8,992 nt of DNA, taken from Nannocystaceae bacterium. Lineage in GTDB: Bacteria; Myxococcota_A; Polyangia; Nannocystales; Nannocystaceae. The notes under the pieces were generated by a model that was not told the DNA's origin, did no database searches, and worked only from the letters and a program-made list of their open reading frames with translations. The DNA lies in the NCBI GenBank assembly GCA_016763875.1, contig JAESSZ010000925.1, positions 1 through 8,992 of the forward strand, written 5' to 3'. Below, piece after piece: positions 1-6,485 of this stretch. Each line of letters starts with the position of its first letter. Position 1 is the first letter of the stretch. The position numbers and the translations under genes were made by a program.

Positions 1-1263
1 CTCACTCGCTACGCCGAGCAGGGCATCGAAGGCTACAAGCTCGACTACGCCGAGGATGTCGTGCCTGGGTTTGGCGAAGCCCGACTCCCGTGGCTGTTTC
101 ACGACGGCAGCGATGAACGCACGATGCAAGCGGCCTACCAGCGCCTGTATCACCAGATCTACGATGAAACCCTGCCGGCCGATGGTGGCTTCTTGTTGGT
201 GCGCGGCGGCACGTGGGGTGACCAAGTCTACAGCAGCGTGGTCTGGCCGGGCGATCTCGACGCCGACCTCGGCGCTCAACTTGCGCTGGTCGACGGCAAG
301 AAGCGTAGTGGGGGGCTCCCGGCTGCCGTGGTTGCGGGGTCATCGTTGGGGCCGTCGGGCTACCCGTTGTTCGCTTCGGATACCGGGGGCTACAAACACG
401 GTCCGCCCAACAAAGAGACGTTCACCCGTTGGTTTCAGCACACGGCACTCACGCCCGTCATGCAGATCGGCACGGCGCGTAGCAACGTCGCGTGGGAATA
501 CGACGAGGACAACGGCTTCGACGACGAGATGCTTGGCTGGTATCGGGACTTCACGCGCCTGCATCTGCGCTTGTTCCCCTATCTATGGACGCACGTTCAC
601 GACGTCGCGGTGCACGGTCGGCCTATCGTTCGTGCCGTCGGACTTGCGTACCCGGAACTGAACGAGCATCCGCCGTACGACTACATGTTGGGCGACGATC
701 TGCTCGTGGCACCGGTGGTCGAGGCTGGGGCGAGCGAACGGGAGATCGTGGTGCCGCCGGGTTCGTGGCTGGACTGGTTCACTGGTGAGGAGATAGCCGG
801 GCCCGGACGTGTGACGGTCAGCGCGCCGCTTGCGAAACTGCCGCTGTATCTTCGCGAGGGGGCGATCGTCCCGTTGTTACGGCCGAGCATCGACTCGCTA
901 TCGGAAACCACGCGCCCGGAGGAGGTCGACTCCTACGCTACCGACTCCGGAAAGTTGTACTTGCGCGTGCGGCCCGGACCGCCGTCGAGTTTCACGTTGT
1001 TCGACGGCACGAGCATCGCGCAGGGACGTGATGCACTCACCTGGGCGTTGCGGCTGGGCGAGGGAGAGGTCTTTGCCACGGGCTGGGTCGTGGAAGCGGT
1101 CGGCGTTGGTGCAGAGCCCACGCGGGTTGTCGTCGACGGCGTGGAGATCCCGCGCGGTGCCGCGAACGATGGCGCGGCAAGTTGGTCTTACAGCGCCGAG
1201 GTCGGGGGCAGCCTCACCGTGGTGGTTCCCACCGCGACTGCAGTCGTGCTCGCGTACTTCTAG
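1..1263 (+). CDS. GH31 family glycosidase (alpha-glucosidase/alpha-xylosidase type), 3' part only
   Basis: The frame is open from base 1 to the TAG at 1261-1263, giving the last 420 residues; the start lies left of the window. GH31 enzymes are retaining glycosidases that remove alpha-linked glucose, xylose or related sugars. Seen: a GYKLDYAED motif whose Asp15 (window numbering) fits the GH31 nucleophile in the 'KxDxxE' strand; a VVWPGD motif; SDTGGY with Asp127 at the position of the general acid/base; and RWFQHTALTPVMQ, the usual helix after it. A beta-sandwich C-terminal part follows, with the typical GDDLLVAPV and LPLYLREGAIVPLL strings. Family members are usually about 650-800 residues, so roughly half the protein, including any signal peptide, is missing. 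Substrate cannot be told: alpha-glucosidase, alpha-xylosidase and sulfoquinovosidase all share this fold. The family is sure; the specificity is open. Confidence 0.92.
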   Translation, partial: LTRYAEQGIEGYKLDYAEDVVPGFGEARLPWLFHDGSDERTMQAAYQRLYHQIYDETLPADGGFLLVRGGTWGDQVYSSVVWPGDLDADLGAQLALVDGKKRSGGLPAAVVAGSSLGPSGYPLFASDTGGYKHGPPNKETFTRWFQHTALTPVMQIGTARSNVAWEYDEDNGFDDEMLGWYRDFTRLHLRLFPYLWTHVHDVAVHGRPIVRAVGLAYPELNEHPPYDYMLGDDLLVAPVVEAGASEREIVVPPGSWLDWFTGEEIAGPGRVTVSAPLAKLPLYLREGAIVPLLRPSIDSLSETTRPEEVDSYATDSGKLYLRVRPGPPSSFTLFDGTSIAQGRDALTWALRLGEGEVFATGWVVEAVGVGAEPTRVVVDGVEIPRGAANDGAASWSYSAEVGGSLTVVVPTATAVVLAYF

Positions 1264-1268
1264 CCGTT

Positions 1269-2702
1269 TTACCGCTGCGCTAACTTCATGCCGACCCAGT
1301 GCACGGCGCCAGCGATGAAAAAGCCAACGAACCACGCGTAGGTGTACACCTCCGAAAAGAACGCGGGCACGTGCTCGACGAAGTTCGCTTGCGCGAGAAA
1401 ACCGGGGATGTTGGGCAGCACCGCCACGACCAGGGCCACCATCGCCACCGGGTTGAAACCCTTGCGATACCAGTAGCGACCCGCGCGGCGGTACAAGTCA
1501 TCGATGTCGAGGTTGGTTTTCCGAACCAGGAAGTAGTCGACGATCAGGATGCCGCCGATCGGCCCGAGCAGCGCCGAGTACCCGACGAGCCACGTGTTGA
1601 TGTAGTTGTCGACGTTGTCCAGCAGCTTCCACGGGAAGATGCACAACCCCAGGCCCGCGGTGACGTAGCCGCCGATTCTGAAGCTGATCTTCTGCGGGTT
1701 GACGTTGATGAGGGCGTTGGCTGGCGACACGATGTTGGCCGCCAGATTTGTTGAGAGTGTCGCGACCGACAAGACAAACAGCGAGACCACGACCGAAAAC
1801 CCGCCACCCATCTTGCCCAGCAGCACGGTGGGGTCCCAAACCGGCTCGCCGTAGATCACCTCCGTTGCGCCAGTGACGGCCACGCCGATGAACGCAAACA
1901 GCGTCATGGTTGTTGGCAGCCCGATCGCCTGGCCCACAATCTGATCGCGCTGGCTCTTGGCGTACCGAGTGTAATCCGGAATGTTGAGCGACAGCGTCGC
2001 CCAAAAACCAACCATTGCGGTCAGCGACGGCCAAAATACGTTCCAAAACTCCGCGCCCTTGAGCTTGCTGGGCGCGCTCATCATCGGACCGAAGCCGTCC
2101 GCTTTGACGTAGGCCCACGCCAGCAACGCGAGTCCCATCGCGATAAGAAACGGCGCCGCGAGTGTCTCGAAGATCCGGATCGACTCCAGACCCTTGTAGA
2201 TGAAGTAGACCTGGACCACCCAAAACCCCAGGAAACACAGGGTCTGGGCGGTGTTGATGCCCAGCACCGGCAACGCAGCGCCTGCGAGTGAGCCTTCGGT
2301 GAGGACGTTGAGCAGCTGGTAAATGGCCGAGCCGCCAAACCAGGTCTGAATGCCGAACCACCCGCAAGCCACCAGCGCGCGCAGCAACGAGGGGATGTGG
2401 GCGCCCAAAATCCCGAAACTCGCCCTGGCCAAGACCGGAAAAGGGATCCCGTACTTGGTGCCAGGATGGCCGTTGAGGACCATCGGTGCCAGGACGATGA
2501 CGTTGCCTATCATGACGGTTACCACCGCCTCGCCCCAGCTCATGCCGTTTTTGATCAGGCTCGCAGCCAAGACGTAGGTCGGTACGCACACGACCATCCC
2601 GATCCAGAGGCTGGCCATTGATGTGACGGTCCACTTGCGCTGGTCCATCGGGACCGGAGCGATGTCATCGTTGATCAGGTCAGGGTCGGGGTTGTTGGGC
2701 AT
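1269..2702 (-). CDS. NCS1-family nucleobase/hydantoin:cation symporter
   Basis: A 477-residue polytopic inner-membrane protein of the nucleobase:cation symporter-1 family (Mhp1, PucI, uracil and allantoin permeases), which import pyrimidines, hydantoins, allantoin or purines with Na+ or H+. Seen: a short polar N-terminus ending in PVPMDQRKW, then repeated hydrophobic helices to the C-terminus, matching the usual 12-TM length. Trp115 and Gln119 in GWFGIQTW correspond to the Mhp1 ligand residues Trp117/Gln121. Trp234 in GFWATLSLN matches Mhp1 Trp220, and STNLAANIVSPAN (318-330) matches the conserved Asn-bearing helix. I chose ATG at 2702 because family similarity begins just after it; an open frame runs back to 2891, but those 63 residues are low-complexity and cross the promoter region. 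No good Shine-Dalgarno is visible. It diverges from preTA, so uracil, thymine or a dihydropyrimidine/hydantoin is the likely cargo (inference). It is tail to tail with the GH31 gene, with 5 bases between them. Confidence 0.93.
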   Translation of the reverse strand: MPNNPDPDLINDDIAPVPMDQRKWTVTSMASLWIGMVVCVPTYVLAASLIKNGMSWGEAVVTVMIGNVIVLAPMVLNGHPGTKYGIPFPVLARASFGILGAHIPSLLRALVACGWFGIQTWFGGSAIYQLLNVLTEGSLAGAALPVLGINTAQTLCFLGFWVVQVYFIYKGLESIRIFETLAAPFLIAMGLALLAWAYVKADGFGPMMSAPSKLKGAEFWNVFWPSLTAMVGFWATLSLNIPDYTRYAKSQRDQIVGQAIGLPTTMTLFAFIGVAVTGATEVIYGEPVWDPTVLLGKMGGGFSVVVSLFVLSVATLSTNLAANIVSPANALINVNPQKISFRIGGYVTAGLGLCIFPWKLLDNVDNYINTWLVGYSALLGPIGGILIVDYFLVRKTNLDIDDLYRRAGRYWYRKGFNPVAMVALVVAVLPNIPGFLAQANFVEHVPAFFSEVYTYAWFVGFFIAGAVHWVGMKLAQR

Positions 2703-2714
2703 TGCGAGGTGGCG

Positions 2715-2720
2715 AGCATA
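2715..2720 (-). promoter_or_regulatory. Putative -10 box of the NCS1 transporter gene
   Basis: On the minus strand TATGCT (4 of 6 to TATAAT) ends 12 bases before the ATG at 2702. Transcription from it would start about 5 bases before the gene. No clear TTGACA-like -35 is seen 16-18 bases upstream. The gene has no Shine-Dalgarno, which would suit a near-leaderless mRNA. Weak on its own. Confidence 0.3.
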
Positions 2721-2824
2721 CTGCACGGCAGACGATGGTCGTTCCCGCCACGCCTGGGCCTGGTTGTTTTCGTCAACCGCCCCCGCGAAACGCAGCCTCG
2801 GCGTCACGTCGCGCGGTTCTTCGC

Positions 2825-2854
2825 TTGCCGCCTGCCGTCGCCTCCCTGTAGAGT
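2825..2854 (+). promoter_or_regulatory. Putative sigma70-type promoter of preTA
   Basis: TTGCCG (2825-2830, 4 of 6 to TTGACA), an 18-base spacer, then TAGAGT (2849-2854, 4 of 6 to TATAAT). Transcription would begin near 2861, giving a leader of about 42 bases with a hairpin and a strong Shine-Dalgarno. Found by eye; not tested against background. Confidence 0.4.
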
Positions 2855-2864
2855 TTGCCCCTTC

Positions 2865-2885
2865 GCCACGCAACCCTGCGTTGGC
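2865..2885 (+). promoter_or_regulatory. Leader hairpin just upstream of the preT ribosome binding site
   Basis: GCC-ACGCA (2865-2872) pairs with TGCGT-(T)-GGC (2877-2885) around the tetraloop ACCC: 8 base pairs with one bulged T. It lies between the inferred transcription start and the Shine-Dalgarno at 2892. It has no U-tract, so it is not a terminator. It may affect mRNA stability or ribosome access, or be a DNA operator. Function unknown. Confidence 0.35.
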
Positions 2886-2891
2886 CAGCAC

Positions 2892-2897
2892 GGAGGA
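2892..2897 (+). promoter_or_regulatory. Strong Shine-Dalgarno fixing the preT GTG start
   Basis: GGAGGA ends 5 bases before the GTG at 2903-2905. This decides against the in-frame ATG at 2855, which would add 16 residues unlike the family and lies right at the -10 box. Confidence 0.8.
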
Positions 2898-2902
2898 TCA
2901 CC

Positions 2903-4204
2903 GTGTCGACAGTCGACAAAGAGCGAACCGAAGCCGTCTTCGAAGACTTCAAGCCGGCCTATTCCCATGGACAAGCGCTAAGCGAGGCAAATCGGTGCCT
3001 CTTTTGCGCCGATGCACCCTGCATCAAGGCGTGCCCGACCGGGATCGACATCCCGCAGTTCATCCGCAAGATCTCGACCGAGAACGTCAAGGCGTCCGCC
3101 AAGACGATCTTCGACGCGAACATTTTGGGGATGAGCTGCGCGCGGGTGTGCCCGGTCGAGACGCTGTGCGTCGGCGACTGCGTCTACAACCACATGGACG
3201 AGCCGCCGATCCAGATCGGAAAACTACAGCGCTACGCGACCGACATCGCCTACGCGGAGGACTGGCGATTCTTCCGCGCAGGGGCCGACACGGGCAAGAG
3301 TGTCGCGTTGGTCGGCGCGGGACCGGCGTCGCTGGCCTGTGCGCATGAGCTGCGTCGACACGGGCATGCGTGCACGATCTACGACAAGCGTGCTGTGGTC
3401 GGTGGGCTCAATACGACCGGCGTGGCGCCGTACAAGATGCGGGCCGAACGCTCCGAGGCCGAAGCGGCGTGGATCCTGGGTATCGGCGGCATCGAAATCG
3501 AGTACGGCGTTGAGATTGGCGCCAACAAAAGCTGGGACGCACTGCTCGAGGCCCACGACGCGATGTTCGTGGGTGTCGGCCTGGGGCCAGACCATTGGCT
3601 CGACGTTCCCGGTCGCGACCTGGAAGGTGTCGTCGGGGCGGTTGATTTTATCGAACGGTTCAAGCCGGGTACGGTCGAGCTTGCCGCGGTGAAATCGGCC
3701 GTGGTCGTTGGCGGCGGGAACACGGCCATCGATGCGGTGCGCGAGCTTGTAGGGCTCGGCATACCGTCGGTGACGATGGTGTACCGCGGCGTCGAGGACA
3801 AGATGTCCGGATACGCGCACGAATGGAACGCAGCCAAGCAAGAAGGGGTGGTGGCGAGCTTTCGTTCGCAGCCGCTGGCGTTTGAGGGCGAGGGCCACGT
3901 CACTGGTGTTCGCTGTGCGGTGTTGGACGACGCCAAACAACCCACCGGGTTACAGCGCGTGATCGCGGCCGACCTGGTGCTGCTTGCGATCGGCCAGGCG
4001 AAACTCGAGGGCTTGTTGGCCGAACTCGGAGGGGTGACGTTTGAGCGCGGTCGTGTGGTCGTGGACGAGGCGCAGGCAACCACACGTAAGGGCGTTTGGG
4101 CGGGCGGCGACTGTGCCAACGGCGGCAAAGAGGTCGTGAATGCGGCGGACGAAGGCAAGCGCGCGGCGCAGGCCATCGACGCGTTCTTGAAGGGAGCTGG
4201 TTGA
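2903..4204 (+). CDS. preT: NAD(P)-dependent dihydropyrimidine dehydrogenase, subunit PreT
   Basis: The 433-residue flavin and iron-sulfur subunit of bacterial dihydropyrimidine dehydrogenase. With PreA it interconverts uracil/thymine and the 5,6-dihydro forms; PreT passes electrons between NAD(P)H and PreA. Seen: an N-terminal GltD-like domain with Cys32, 35, 40, 44 and Cys79, 83, 89, 93 for two 4Fe-4S clusters, and Gln109 in IGKLQRYA at the place of the rare Gln ligand known in mammalian DPD. The FAD motif VGAGPAS is at 137-143, the NAD(P) motif VVVGGGNTAID at 267-277, and the second FAD segment WAGGDCANGG at 399-408. E. coli PreT is about 412 residues, so this is full length. The start is GTG at 2903 with GGAGGA 5 bases upstream. 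preA begins one base after its stop. Glutamate synthase small chain shares this fold, but the preA neighbour settles the call. Confidence 0.93.
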   Translation: MSTVDKERTEAVFEDFKPAYSHGQALSEANRCLFCADAPCIKACPTGIDIPQFIRKISTENVKASAKTIFDANILGMSCARVCPVETLCVGDCVYNHMDEPPIQIGKLQRYATDIAYAEDWRFFRAGADTGKSVALVGAGPASLACAHELRRHGHACTIYDKRAVVGGLNTTGVAPYKMRAERSEAEAAWILGIGGIEIEYGVEIGANKSWDALLEAHDAMFVGVGLGPDHWLDVPGRDLEGVVGAVDFIERFKPGTVELAAVKSAVVVGGGNTAIDAVRELVGLGIPSVTMVYRGVEDKMSGYAHEWNAAKQEGVVASFRSQPLAFEGEGHVTGVRCAVLDDAKQPTGLQRVIAADLVLLAIGQAKLEGLLAELGGVTFERGRVVVDEAQATTRKGVWAGGDCANGGKEVVNAADEGKRAAQAIDAFLKGAG

Positions 4205-4205
4205 G

Positions 4206-5480
4206 ATGGTGAGCCTAAAGACCAACTGTGGGGGCATCGAATCGCCCAATCCTTTTTGGCTGGCCTCCGCGCCGCCTGCGAACTCGGGTGAGCAGGTGCA
4301 GCGTGCGTTCGATCTGGGGTGGGGCGGTGCGGTGTGGAAAACGCTAGGCACACCGATTCGAAATGTGTCCAGCCGCTTCGGCGGGCTGCACTACCGCAAC
4401 GAGCGTGCGATTGGGTTCAACAACATCGAACTCATCACCGACCGCCCGCTCGAGGTCAACTTCAAAGAGATCTACGACACCAAGAAGAAGTACCCGAAAC
4501 ACGCGGTCGTGGTTTCGCTGATGGTCGAAACACGCGAGGAGTGGAAGGACATCATCAAACGCTCCGTCGACGCGGGGGCGGATGGACTTGAACTCAACTT
4601 TGGGTGTCCGCACGGCATGTGTGAGCGGGGCATGGGGTCCGCGGTCGGGCAGGAGCCGCGAGTCAACGAAGAGATCACCAGCTGGGCGGTCGAGTACTCG
4701 TCGGTGCCCGTGCTGGTCAAGCTGACGCCCAACGTGGGGGACATCCTTCCCCACGGGTTGGCGGCGCAAAAGGGCGGCGGCCACGGCGTGTCTCTGATCA
4801 ATACGATCAAGAGCATCATCGGGGTCGACATCGACAATTTTGTGCCGATGCCCGTGGTGGCCAACAAGTCCACCAACGGTGGTTACTGCGGTCAGGCGGT
4901 CCGGCCAATCGCGTTGCACATGGTGGCCCAGCTCGCACGATCGCCCGAGTTCAAGATCCCCATCAGTGGGATCGGTGGGGTGGCGACGTGGCGCGACGCG
5001 GTGGAGTTCATTCTTCTGGGATCCAGCAGCGTGCAGGTTTGCACCGAGGTCATGCTCCGCGGTTATCGCGTCATCGACGATATGGTCGAGGGACTCGAGG
5101 AGTACATGCGATCCCATGGGTTTTCGACCATCGACGCGATGGTCGGCAAAGCGGTGCCGGGCTACTCCGAGTGGGGCGAGCTCGACATGAACTACGAGAG
5201 CATCGCGAAGATCGACAGCGACAAGTGCATCGGCTGTCAGCTGTGCATGGTGGCGTGCCATGACGGCGCGCATCAGTGCATCCATCCCGATGCGTCCGGG
5301 ACCACACGCGTACCGGTAATCGACGAATCGGAGTGCGTGGGCTGCAACCTGTGTCAGATCGTGTGTCCCGTGCCCGACTGCATCTCGATGGTCGAGGTCG
5401 ACAACGGCCACGCGCCCGCCAGCTGGAACCAGCATCTTGCGGGTGAGGGGACGCTGCGCCCAAAGAAGGGCTCCCACTAA
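4206..5480 (+). CDS. preA: NAD(P)-dependent dihydropyrimidine dehydrogenase, subunit PreA
   Basis: The 424-residue catalytic subunit, which reduces uracil/thymine (or oxidises dihydropyrimidines) on FMN in a TIM barrel. Seen: NFGCPHG at 131-137 with Asn131 and Cys134, equivalent to mammalian DPD Asn668 and the active-site acid Cys671; RGMGSAVGQ at 141-149; VKLTPN at 171-176; LINT at 197-200 (Asn736/Thr737 equivalents); and SGIGGV at 254-259 for FMN phosphate. The C-terminal ferredoxin domain has two 4Fe-4S motifs, Cys341/344/347/351 and Cys377/380/383/387, which take electrons from PreT. The order and length match E. coli PreA (411 residues), with a slightly longer tail. GGGAG at 4192-4196, inside the end of preT, serves as ribosome site; the one-base gap implies translational coupling and equal dosage. 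Oddity: Cys139 sits five residues after the catalytic Cys, where relatives I recall have Ala or Gly. The very similar dihydroorotate dehydrogenase family lacks this tail. Confidence 0.95.
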   Translation: MVSLKTNCGGIESPNPFWLASAPPANSGEQVQRAFDLGWGGAVWKTLGTPIRNVSSRFGGLHYRNERAIGFNNIELITDRPLEVNFKEIYDTKKKYPKHAVVVSLMVETREEWKDIIKRSVDAGADGLELNFGCPHGMCERGMGSAVGQEPRVNEEITSWAVEYSSVPVLVKLTPNVGDILPHGLAAQKGGGHGVSLINTIKSIIGVDIDNFVPMPVVANKSTNGGYCGQAVRPIALHMVAQLARSPEFKIPISGIGGVATWRDAVEFILLGSSSVQVCTEVMLRGYRVIDDMVEGLEEYMRSHGFSTIDAMVGKAVPGYSEWGELDMNYESIAKIDSDKCIGCQLCMVACHDGAHQCIHPDASGTTRVPVIDESECVGCNLCQIVCPVPDCISMVEVDNGHAPASWNQHLAGEGTLRPKKGSH

Positions 5481-5490
5481 CGCGAGGTGA

Positions 5491-5531
5491 GGGCGTCGGT
5501 GTCTCGCCCGCCCGGGGCGGGGCCTACGCCC
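5491..5531. terminator. GC-rich nested inverted repeat between convergent genes
   Basis: GGGCGT (5491-5496) is complementary to ACGCCC (5526-5531). Inside it, CCCGCCC (5507-5513) is complementary to GGGCGGG (5515-5521), with one base between the arms, so a real hairpin would open the inner pairs. It sits between the preA stop and the convergent reductase gene, and overlaps the last codons of the latter. There is no T-tract on either strand, so intrinsic termination is uncertain; a bidirectional pause or Rho-assisted site is possible. Confidence 0.3.
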
Positions 5532-6474
5532 AGAGGCTATCGACCGTGTAGGGCGAGCCGGTGGTGCACCAAAATCCGCCGTCGACGTATCGGGCGCCCT
5601 CATCCAAACCTGCGATCGCCTGCATGTCGCCAGGGCTCAGCTCAAGTTCGGTCGCGGCCAGGTTTGCGGCAATACGGTCGGCGTTGGTCGACTTCGGAAT
5701 GACTGCGGTGCCCCGGGCCAGCGCCCAGGCGATGAGTACTTGCGCGGCGCTCTTGCCGTGTCGTGCGGCGATGCCAGCGATCGTTGGGTCATCCAGAAGA
5801 CTCGTTTCGTCCTCGCGTTTCATGCCTGCGGGCCGTCCTCCCGACCCGAGCGGAGCGTACGCGGTCGCGACGATGCCGCGGGCTTTCATCGCGGCGAGCA
5901 GCGCGTCCTGCTGCAGGTAGGGATGCAACTCGATCTGATTGACGGCCGGGGTCACGCCGACCGCGTCCACGATTTGCGCAATCTTGGAGGCCGAGAAGTT
6001 CGAGACGCCCACCTGTTTAGTGAGGCCTGACTCAGTGAGTTTGGCCATTGCCTCCCACGTCGGCGGCAGCGGACACTCGTCGAGGGACAAGTACTGCTCC
6101 GCTGTTTTCGGGCGGACCACCTTGTGCTGCAGCGCGACTGGCCAGTGCATCAAGTAGAGGTCGACGTAGTCCAGTCCCAGTAGCTTCAGCGACCGCTCCA
6201 GTGCGGGCTGGACGTGTTCGGGCGCGTGACAGTCGTTCCAGAGTTTGGTGGTGACCCACAAGTCCTCGCGGGTCACATCGCCCGCGGCGATGGCCTCACC
6301 GATCCCTCGCCCGACCTCCTCTTCGTTGAGATAGATCCACGCGGCATCAATGTGCCGGTAGCCGCGTTCAATCGCCACGCGTACGGCCCGGTAAACTGCA
6401 TCGGGGGCGGACAGCCACGTACCCAGGCCAAAGGCGGGAAATGCGGTGCCGTCCAGGAGCGTGAGCGTTTTCAT
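5524..6474 (-). CDS. Aldo/keto reductase (AKR1-like, NADPH-dependent)
   Basis: A 316-residue cytosolic (beta/alpha)8-barrel oxidoreductase that reduces aldehydes, ketones or sugars with NAD(P)H. The catalytic tetrad is complete and falls on the same numbers as human aldose reductase: Asp43 and Tyr48 in HIDAAWIYLNEE, Lys77 in TTKLW, His110 in LMHWP. GVSNFS (156-161), NQIELHPYLQQ (179-189) and IPKS (259-262, cofactor phosphate loop) are in the usual order. The C-terminus has a long loop ending in GSPYTVDSLW, a pattern I associate with AKRs that carry a full substrate-capping C-terminal loop. The length is normal. The start ATG at 6474 aligns with the family start. The stop of the upstream gene is only 11 bases away, so the two are probably co-transcribed. 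No Shine-Dalgarno is seen. Natural substrate cannot be told from sequence. Confidence 0.93.
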   Translation of the reverse strand: MKTLTLLDGTAFPAFGLGTWLSAPDAVYRAVRVAIERGYRHIDAAWIYLNEEEVGRGIGEAIAAGDVTREDLWVTTKLWNDCHAPEHVQPALERSLKLLGLDYVDLYLMHWPVALQHKVVRPKTAEQYLSLDECPLPPTWEAMAKLTESGLTKQVGVSNFSASKIAQIVDAVGVTPAVNQIELHPYLQQDALLAAMKARGIVATAYAPLGSGGRPAGMKREDETSLLDDPTIAGIAARHGKSAAQVLIAWALARGTAVIPKSTNADRIAANLAATELELSPGDMQAIAGLDEGARYVDGGFWCTTGSPYTVDSLWA

Positions 6475-6485
6475 AGCCGGCGAGA

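Larger units (their letters stand above)
2703..2902. other. Divergent control region between the NCS1 gene and preT
   Basis: This 200-base gap separates two divergent genes that likely serve the same pathway, so it should carry both promoters and any operator. Seen: the minus-strand TATGCT (2715-2720); a 5-bp inverted repeat GGTTG/CAACC with a 7-base loop (2762-2778); a plus-strand -35/-10 pair (2825-2854); and a leader hairpin (2865-2885). Frames open through it in both directions, but neither extension looks like protein. No regulator gene is adjacent. Confidence 0.5.

Noticed and set aside
1264..1268. Terminator between the convergent GH31 and NCS1 genes
   Set aside because: Only 5 bases separate the stop codons and I see no hairpin with a T-tract around them.
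1498..2634. 378-residue minus-strand frame overlapping the transporter gene
   Set aside because: A shadow of the NCS1 gene in another frame of GC-rich DNA; its composition is Arg/Gly/His-rich with no hydrophobic segments or motifs.
2703..2891. N-terminal extension of the NCS1 transporter by 63 residues to an ATG at 2891
   Set aside because: The added residues are low-complexity, unlike any NCS1 N-terminus, and would cover the preT promoter and Shine-Dalgarno. The ATG at 2702 gives a normal-length protein.
2855..2902. preT starting at ATG 2855
   Set aside because: The ATG directly follows the -10 box and would lie before the likely transcription start; GTG 2903 has a strong, well-spaced GGAGGA.
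3224..4353. Long minus-strand frames opposite preT (3224-3940 and 3379-4353)
   Set aside because: They are antisense to a gene with clear Fe-S, FAD and NAD motifs, and are rich in Arg, Ser, Thr, Pro and His without family features.
4344..5603. 419-residue minus-strand frame opposite preA
   Set aside because: It overlaps a clear preA gene and the end of the reductase gene; His/Arg/Asp-rich with no recognisable domain.
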